This document shows positions 14,701 through 23,700 of a stretch of 64,000 nt of DNA, one piece after another; within the stretch, counting starts at the first letter, position 1; the number at the start of each line of letters is the position of its first letter. The notes under the pieces were generated by a model. The model worked only from the letters and a program-made list of their open reading frames with translations, did no database searches and was not told where the DNA came from. Location of the stretch: positions 1,752,001 through 1,816,000 of the forward strand of contig NC_091095.1 of assembly GCF_024713975.1 (NCBI RefSeq), written 5' to 3'. Origin of the DNA: Paralichthys olivaceus. Lineage: Eukaryota > Chordata > Actinopteri > Pleuronectiformes > Paralichthyidae. Both the position numbers and the translations under genes were made by a program.

Positions 14701-17700
14701 AGGAGGTCAGTGAGGGAGCAGCTGGTCCCGGCGGAGGTGCAGGTGTGCTCATGGTCGTCCAGGGCTGTGGCCACATAGTGGTCTGCTTGCAGGGCGGGGC
14801 TCCAGGTCACACGGCCCACATTACCATCACACTGCAGGGACACACTGACAGTGGTGGGGGGGCAGGGGCCTGTCAGGAAGGACACCAAGGACAGGGGAGG
14901 AAGTTAAAAAGTTTGAAGCCTAGAGGCAGCTAGAGGTACTGCAACAACACTTGACGGTGAGAACTACTTCCTGTTTTTCTGTGTGAGATAAAATATTCTT
15001 GTTTATTTGTGAACGTCGGCTTGGAAACAAAATGGATCAGAAGCAGAAGAGCAGCACTGGATTGTAATTTCTAGCTCTGACAGCAGCTTAAGTCTCTTTC
15101 TATCCTGAATAAGACGACAGCACTAAAACACAATACTGCAGAATACATCAATACTGTTTTTTATAATAATAATTTTCGTGGCGGTCCTCACCTGCAATGA
15201 AGTTGAATGGGGTGCTGTGGAAACCCTCGCATCGGCTGGAGGACGGGGTGACGGTGATCAAGTAGGTCTGGGCGCAGTGTAAGTGTGAGAGGTCACAGCT
15301 CGTGTCATTTGTGGTGCACTCTTTGACGTCGCCGTCTCGGCCTTGTGCTGTCACTTTGTAGGAAATTGCACCCGGACTGTGTTGCCAACTAACCGCCGCC
15401 GTGTTGTTATCACACACGAGGGAGGCACTCACGTTCGTGGGGGCACAGGGGGCTGATGGGAGAAACATGACGGTGTAAAAGGTTTTTAGTTTGAGCTGAA
15501 CTCCTCCTCACACACACCCTGCAGATATCTCTTACCTGTCAGTATCTGTGTAACCCCAGGCGTGCTGCTGTTGCAGTGGTCAGCCACAGCTGACACTTCC
15601 ACGTCATACAGGCGACCACAGAGCAGCGAGGGCATCGAGCAGTAGGTCTGAGTGGAGAGACAGGAGTCCGTGTGGTTTCCAGACTGGACGCGGGTGTAGA
15701 ATCTGTCTCTGCCCAAAGTCTCGTCCCAGCTCAGTAAAGCAATGCCGGTGTCACAGGAGTACGCGTACTCCACATTTGCAGGCGTACAGGGCGCTGGGTG
15801 AGAGGGCAGCACAGTCAGTTCATGAAGTCAGAACCTTTAAAATAGAAACTACTACAAGCTTGTATAAAAATAATTAAATGTTGAGCAGGAGAAGCGGTAA
15901 TTTAAAGTAAATATAATTTACCTGTGACAATATCAAAAGTGCTGCTGGGTTTACTCAAACATCGGACGCCTTGTGCGACGGCCTCGACAGTGTAGGTGTT
16001 TCCGCACTGCAGTTCATGCAGGACACAGCTGCTGTCGGTGGAAGATCTGCAGGAGGTCGAGTGTCCCAGGTTGGAATTCGCCGTGACCGTGACGGCCACG
16101 GCGTCCTCATCCTCCACCCAGGTGACCGAGGCGTTATTGGAGACGCAGTCCAGAGAGTGATGCTGGATCACCGGAGCGCAGGGAGCTGGACACAGGATTG
16201 TCACATATTACGAGTTATATTTTTGTCTTGCAGGATGATTTGAGTTTTTATTTGACTAAGATTAAAATAATCTACCATGTTTATGTATTTAAAACATTTT
16301 TAAAGATATACCAACAATCTTAAACTGGGGATTCAGTTTATTCAAAATAATCCACAACCATTCTATACTTCATGTGAAATGAAACATAAGAGCTCTTCAC
16401 TTCCATCATGGTTTACCTGTGGTTACATTCGTTTTGGCGAGTACGGAGCTGTTGCAGTTCCCGTCCCCGGCCAGCACAGTCACGGTGTAGTCCTCGCCAC
16501 ACTGCAGCTGGGTCAGGTCACACGACGTGTTGGTGGAGGTGCAGGAGTCGACATGTCCGTCGGCCTCAGCCAGGACTGCGTAATGACTCGCTCCGGTGCT
16601 GGCTCCCCAGGTCACCGCCACAGCGCCAGAGATGCAGTTTAGTGCAGCCTTCACATTTGTCGGATCACATGGTGCTGGAGCAGGAAGATGACTGTGATTA
16701 GTTAATGAGTTGATAGAAAGAACCTCATACACTGTTTGATTCACAGCTGGTGTTTGAGCTTTATGTATTTTCAATACTGGATCAGTTCATTTAGGTCTTG
16801 ATAATAACAAAAGTACAGGATATCACCGTCCTTCTCCTTAAAGTTTTGTTTTTTGGACTTTTACCGGTTGTCGCTGAGACTACGGCGCTCGTGGAGCTGT
16901 TACATCTGTCGTTGACGCCCACCACACTCAACATGTACGTCTGAGCGCACTGGAGACCAGGGAAGATGCAACTTCCGTTAGCTGTGGCACAGGAAGCGGA
17001 GAACCCGCCTCCACCCGTCAATGTGGAGATGTAGGATGCTGCACACGTAGGACACGCTGCATCCCAGGACGCCCGCAACGTGTGAGTGGAACACTCCACG
17101 GCGCCTCGGACGTTTGCAGGGACACATGGAACTGAGAGAGAAATCAGGAAGGAAGAAAAGCAGAGAAGTGTTTGTTATCAGAGAGAGTTCATGTCCAGTA
17201 AAGTCAAACTTTTCTATTGTGTCAAATGCCAAACTTACTAGAATTAACAATCTGCGGGACGCTGCTGTGTCCTTCACACGTGCTGCTGATGGCTCTGACC
17301 GTCACATTGTACTGCACCCCACACTTTAGATTAGACAGCATACAGCTAGAGTCCCCTGTGATGCAGCGAAGTGCAGTGACGTTGTTGTTGCTGGTCTGGG
17401 CGGTGACGCTGTAGTTTAGTGACATGGATCCGGGCGTCCAGCTGGTGGCGAGTATGTTGGTGCTGCAGTTCAGAGTGTTGAGCACGTCCTGAACAGCACA
17501 GGGGGCTGACACAGGAGGCACAGAGTTGAAGTTAGTGGTTAGTGTTTGATGACAAATGTAAGAACAGATCTGGAGCAGTTGTTAAATTACTTCTCACAGC
17601 AGTAGGTGATTTTCTTTATAGGACCACTAGGGGGCACAATAGGTCTCTTTGATTTGAACAACAGCACAGGAAACGTGTATTGAGTGTGAAAGTGTTTTTC

Positions 17701-20700
17701 AGCTGAGACTGAATATTTGTATTTAACCATGAAAGCAACAGTTGGTAAAAAAAACACACAAAATGACTGAGGAGGAGTAAATAAAGGTTTTAACATTTTA
17801 GAGCACAAGATCCAGGAAGAAGCTAAAAGTGAAGATAGAACTGGATAAGGAAGACAAACAGTTATTGTAAATGTTAGCGACGTAAGTGAAAGGGAGATGT
17901 AGAGAGAGGGGGAAATAAAGCAGAGATCCTCTCACCGGTGGTACGAATGACTGGATCACTGTCAGGACTGTGACAGTCTCCATCTGAGGCTGACACGGTG
18001 AAGGTGTACTCCTTGCCGCAGTGCAGACCCTCCAGCTGGCAACTAAGTGCTGCTCCTGTGTCGCAGGTCACGTTATGTCCGTCCTCGCTCACTGCCTTGC
18101 CAGTGTAGGACGCTGCATTGGGGCTGCTGTCCCAGGTCAACGCTGCCGAGTTACTGCCACAGTTCACAGAGACGTTGAGCTGAGAGGGAGGACAGGGCGC
18201 TGCAGAGGACGGACACAGAACAGTTGGTTGGCACACGTGAGGATCTACAATATTTCCCAGCGACAAAAAACATCGATGTCTGCTGATGTTCACCTGTCGG
18301 CCGTGTCACCGCGGGGCTGCCTGGACTGGTGCAGTTGTCATCCACAGCGACCACACTGACATTGTAAACCTGGCCGCACATCACACCCTCCAGGTTGCAC
18401 GACGTCATATTGGACAAACATTCAAAGCGATTGCCATCTTTATCCAAAGCAGCCACAGTGTAGGTTTTGGCTCCGCGGCTCATTTGCCACGTCACTTCCA
18501 CAAAAGTCTGGCCACAGTTTCTCTCGGCGACCACATTGGTAGGCACACACGGTGCTGCAAGGGAAAACCTCAGATCAGCTACAACTTCAGTTTACTCAAG
18601 TAGAGCACTGCAGTGCACTGTCAGAGAATCACATACAGCATAAAATACTGATTTCTCTTTATAAACGTACCTTCTCTGACAGGTAAGACTGAGGGGAAGC
18701 TGACACAGGTGCCAATGAAGGATGTCACTCTCGCCGTGTACTCCAGTCCGCACTCCAGAGTGCTGACGCTGAGCTCGGGCTGTGTGGTGTTGTAAGACAT
18801 CTCGTTGCTGCCGTCTGAGATCACCGTGACGTAGCCTTCTGCGTTACTGGATGCTTCCCACTCGATGGTCAGTCCACCTGATGCACAGTCCACCTTGGCC
18901 TGCGCGTTGGCCGGCCCACAAGGAACTGGACAAAGAGGAAGACGGTTTGAAAGAAGACTGGCAGCGGAGAAATCAGTCGACTATTCTTCTTCTTAATCTT
19001 TACAAGTTTACATTTGTAGGTTGTTGTGGACACTAGAAACATGCAAATGCTGAGATAGGAAGGTGTTAATCAAAACATCCTTTGTCCAGTGACCATTTTA
19101 TAAACTATTTGTGTTTGTAGTATTTTTATAGTTTGACAGAGGAGAGACACAGGGACATGAACAGTGTAGTTGACACAAAAATGAATAATGCTCCTACCAG
19201 ACTCCAAGTAGATGGTGTTAGAGGGGACGCTGGAGCAGACACCGTCGTGGTAGCGGACAGTGACAGTGTAGCGCTTGCCACAGTTGAGGTTTGGTATCTG
19301 ACAGCTGGTTGTGGTGGAGCTGCAGCTGAGAAGTCCCTGCTCTTCGTCCACAATGGTGGCGGTGAAGGATTTCAGGTTGGGCTCACCATACCACGAAATC
19401 ATAGCCTCGTTGGCTGCACAGTCCAGGGAGGCGGTGACGTTATCCGGTGGGCAAGCGGCTGAAACACAGGGATAAGTCAGAGGTACAGAATTGAATCATG
19501 AAAGTCAGCAGCTTAAGATGTTAACTTTAAAAGGAAGGTATCTTCAAAACCAGCTCTCTGTATTCAGTCTGATTCTAATAATAACAACCTAAAACTTTTG
19601 AATCACTAAAAGATGCGTATCTCTCCTTCCACCCGTTAAGTAGAAGTTACCTAAGCAGCTTTACAGTGAGATATCACCGGGGAACGAGCGTCCTACCTGT
19701 TTCTATGGTGACCATCTCGCTCTCAGAGCTGTTGCACATGAAGTTGGAGGCGATGACGTGCACTGTGTAGTTGGTGCTGCACTTTAAGTCGTTGATGGTA
19801 CACATCAGATTGATGGAGTTGCAGTGGTGAGTGATGCCGCTGCTGTCCTTTGCTATGGCGACGTAAAAAATTGCACCGCTGGTCATGGCCCAGGTGGTGG
19901 TGATGGAGTTAGCCCCGCACTCCTTCACGGCGGTCACGTTGTGGGGGGTGCACGGGACTGAAAGAGAGGGGACGGATTGAAGTAAGAATAAAACACAGCT
20001 TTAATGCCTTCAATTATCCCAACAACTAATTTATTGAAATGATCACTCAACTGGTTTGTCGTATTATGATGTACAAGCAGCTAAACTTCACATTCTTAAG
20101 CCTGATGGACTAACTGTGTAGTCTTATTCAAAAGAAAGCCCATGTTTCCACCACTGACATCTAACACAGACAACAGCTTCTCCTCACGTGTCTCAGCCAC
20201 AGGCCCCAGCGTCCTCGGACTGGAGCACTCATCATCAAAAGCTGTGATGTAGATGGTCAGGTACTCCCCGCACTGGATGCCCGGTATAACGCAGCTGTTG
20301 GACGTCGTGGTGCAGTTGTACTGGTCGTCGTGTCCCTTGTTGCCGTAGGCCTGCAACGTGTAGCGCAGCGCCCCCTCTGCCAGGTCCCACTTGCTGAGCA
20401 GGCCGTCTGATTTGCAGTCGGATGAGGTTTGCAGATTCTGAGGAATACAGGGCGCTGGAGAGAGGCAGAAGAAGGATGATGATCACGTCGTCACTGTGTC
20501 AAATAGATGTTAGTGTAATACACTTTGAGTTTTCTTCCATCATCTGAAATCTGATAATTAGCTTTTATTCTTAAACCTATTCCCAGATCTTAAGTTTGTG
20601 AATCTGACAGATTTTCAACCCTTACTTGATAAATACAGGTGAAGCAGAGGACGCTCACGTAAAATAGCTCATTGTTATATTGAAGTTGCAGCAACTTCTA

Positions 20701-23700
20701 ATGATGGAAATTAAATTATTAGATATAAAAAACATCTTCATCAACACACAGACAGGATGTAATTTAGATATATATACGTTGTCTTACCTGTGCGAATGTC
20801 GACCGTAGCGCTAATCTGGCTCTTGCACTCTCCTGCAATCGAATACACCGTGAAGAAATAGTGTCGTCCACACACCGTCTGTGTGAAGTAGCACGAGGTG
20901 TCCTCCGTCAGACACTCCATGAACTCTCCCTGGGGACAGAGACATCACACGTGATGTAATATGCACTGTAGATGTGGGCTTTAAGCTAGCAGTGTGTTAG
21001 CTTAGTTTAGCTAACAGGCTGAAAAACACGAGTAAACTCCTTAAAAACACCTCTGATGCTAATCATCACTTAGCATTCAGTGTCTGATCTGATTCATTAA
21101 TTTATTCTGTGAGGAACAATGAACTGCAGCGAGGGCGTCAGAAGAAACTTTGGAAAGTTACGACAGTCAAACACACAAACTTGTCTTTTTCATTCTCTAA
21201 TTATTGAACGGATTAAATAAACAAGGTGAGACTTGCTGACGAGCCTCGGAGGAGCTAGCTGCTTCCCTCTACTTCCTGTCTTTATGCTAGGCTAAGCTAA
21301 CATGCGGTAGCTTCTGAAACAACTTCAGAGTCTCGTCTCATCAAACTCTCAACGTTAGTGTTATTCACCAAAATCTCAAACTATTACTTTATCTCCTCTA
21401 TAGCATCTAATGTCAAACATAAAATTTAAACTTAGATTTCAAATTCTACACCTCCTCTTCGTTGTTCTGATATAACTCCACATTCACATTTCTCAAAAAG
21501 TAAAAGTTATTTCTTCTTTTAGTTTCTTAGGAATTAATGTATTGAGTTGAGTTGAGTTTGGTTTGGTTTGGGGTCAGTACCTTGGAGTCCTCCGCTCTGG
21601 CCAGGTAATGGTCCGTGTTGTTCGTCGGCTCCCAGGAAAACACGATGACTTCGCTGGAACAGTCTCGAGACAAGTCCAGCTTCTGGGGCGGACAGGGGAC
21701 TTGAAGGAGAAAGACATTTACACATTAATTCAAAGTGCAACAGACAGAAACACGGACGTGTGGATGACGATAAAAGACAAATCTGCACATTCCTGGTCAA
21801 CACAAATATCCAGATTAGTCCGACTTAAAACGAAATGGGTTTTTTTCCATTTGCAATTTGGAACAAGTTGAAAAAATTAATTACAATTAAGGTTTAAGAA
21901 TTTAACTAGTCAAAATAAACTAAATCTGGATGGATGTATGGATAGATAGATAGATAGATAGATGTAACAGAAAAAGAAAAAAAAGCATCAACATTAAACG
22001 TCTAAAATCCCGTTTCAGGTTAAAACGCCCTGATACTGAAGATTGTGCTCCCGTGTTGCTTTTCAGTGTTTGTGGTTTCAGGTTCAACAGGAACACTGAC
22101 TCATTCTGAACACAACACAATGTGATGGATGGCGGAGCTCAATAGAAGACCCAGTTTTCAAAGCAGTCACCCAGCGATGCGCAAAATAAACACGTTCCAA
22201 ACGACCTCAGGAGGGATCACGGTAAAAAACATGATTAAAATAAGAATTCAAACTCGACAGAAAGATTTCAGTGATTTCAAATTGGTTAATGTGCTTTATT
22301 TTTAAAATCATGGAAGTCTGTTGGTATATTTTAAGACTGTGAAAGATCAATAAGAGACGTATTATTACAAAAAAATATATAAAAAGAAATGACGCTGCTT
22401 CCTTCCCCTTGTGCCTTCAAGCTTTTCCTAGCAGGTTTCTTTTCATCCGACAGTTATGTCAGGTCCTCCCTCAGGTATTAAATGGCTGCGCTCTTGATTT
22501 GCGACAAATACATGTCATAAAATCATATTCAGCTTCATCCAAGTCACAACAGCTTAGCGGGACACAATGTGGCACCAGGGGTGGGGCAGGACAGAGAATC
22601 TCGATCGGCCCCTCCGACAGAATAGACTGATACGTGAGAGGAAAGGATTAACTTCCCACACAAAACAGGTGGCAGGGTGGAGCGGTACAAACGTTCGTCA
22701 TCCATTAATTTGATAAACCGGTGCCATCGCAGTCTTGTCGAGCGGCGTCGATGGCACCGGTTCAGTCAGATACGTTTCTCTTCAGCAGAATCGCAAGTGA
22801 ATCCACAACTCAGCTTGAGTCTGGTTCTTTTTGACCTAACGGTGTAAATAAAGAGTTTAGAGGAACAAGGCATGAGCTTGTGTTTAACATAGGCTCTGTT
22901 TAACAGTAACTTTGGGTTAACTAGTATTTAATTTCAAATTGAATTGAATGAGCCATTCTATATTTAGGATGTCCCGGCCTTGTCTGCCTGTCACTGGTTT
23001 CCCAACAACGAAGTGAGGCAACATCATCTCGAGGGTCACAACTATTCTGGTTTCCGTGTATTTCATATTTGTCTTCCAGCGTCAATTGTCAGCTGTTACC
23101 TCTGCCAAGACGTATTTTCTCTAACCTCGGAGAATGAATGCACTTCCTGTTCGTGCTTCTAGCTTCGTCTCATGTAGTTTCTGCTGGCTCAAACTTTGAG
23201 CGTCTCGTTTTCTCTGTTGAACAGGAGTTTGTGTTTATGTCTGATGTCTCTCCTCTTTCTCTCTAATGTTATCTCACCAGTCTGAAAAGTGGCCGAGGTG
23301 CTGTTCATGGTGTTTTTGCAGTTCTCTGATATCGGCGTCACGTTCACCACGTAGTTCTGGCCACAGCTCAGTCCGGTGATCTGGCAGCTGGTGTCCAGGC
23401 TGGTGCACGTCAACTCCGTGCCGTGGTCGCCCATCGCCGTAGCCTTGTAGGAGGTGGCCCCGACCACGGCCGACCATTGCACCTTGGCGGACTGACTGGT
23501 GCAGGTGTAGTCCACCGAAATTGATGAAACTGGTGACAGCTCTGAAAGCAACACAGCATATTAAAGTAAAAAAAAAAGCAGGATGACGATGGAGAGGGAA
23601 TACAGATAATTACTGTCACTTGGTGGTAAATGATGGATATTACTTCTTAACTGTTGTGAGTTGACATTGCTTTGTTCAGTAGTATCCGATTCTCTGTGAC

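Larger units (their letters stand above)
12143..17505 (-). other. FN3 modules 12-22 of the giant gene
   Basis: Exons: 17239-17505 (12), 16865-17131 (13), 16417-16674 (14), 15922-16185 (15), 15536-15793 (16), 15192-15452 (17), 14615-14869 (18), 13841-14104 (19), 13027-13284 (20), 12675-12938 (21), 12143-12403 (22). All lengths are multiples of three and all junctions are phase 1. Module 19 has lost both central cysteines (NASFTTTQTSHV) but keeps LRCGESY and the final Cys. In module 18 a (CA)n/poly-C tract lies immediately beyond the splice donor. Confidence 0.8.
17936..23541 (-). other. FN3 modules 4-11 of the giant gene
   Basis: Exons, 5' to 3' along the gene: 23278-23541 (4), 21581-21699 plus 20788-20929 (5, split by an intron), 20188-20454 (6), 19697-19957 (7), 19198-19458 (8), 18671-18925 (9), 18294-18554 (10), 17936-18199 (11). 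Module 4 is the first with the cysteine pattern but lacks the leading PC. Module 5 is cut by a phase-0 intron after residues RAEDSK, and its two pieces add to exactly 261 nt. Module 9 lacks the two central cysteines that other modules carry (SYNTTQPELS where CNTTxxxC is expected). Confidence 0.8.

Noticed and set aside
20930..23277. A possible gene boundary inside the giant array, because introns are longer here.
   Set aside because: The exons on both sides join in frame (module 4 ends ACTG, module 5 begins TCCCC, giving Val-Pro-Cys), and I found no signal-peptide exon, terminal exon or poly(A) signal in good position.
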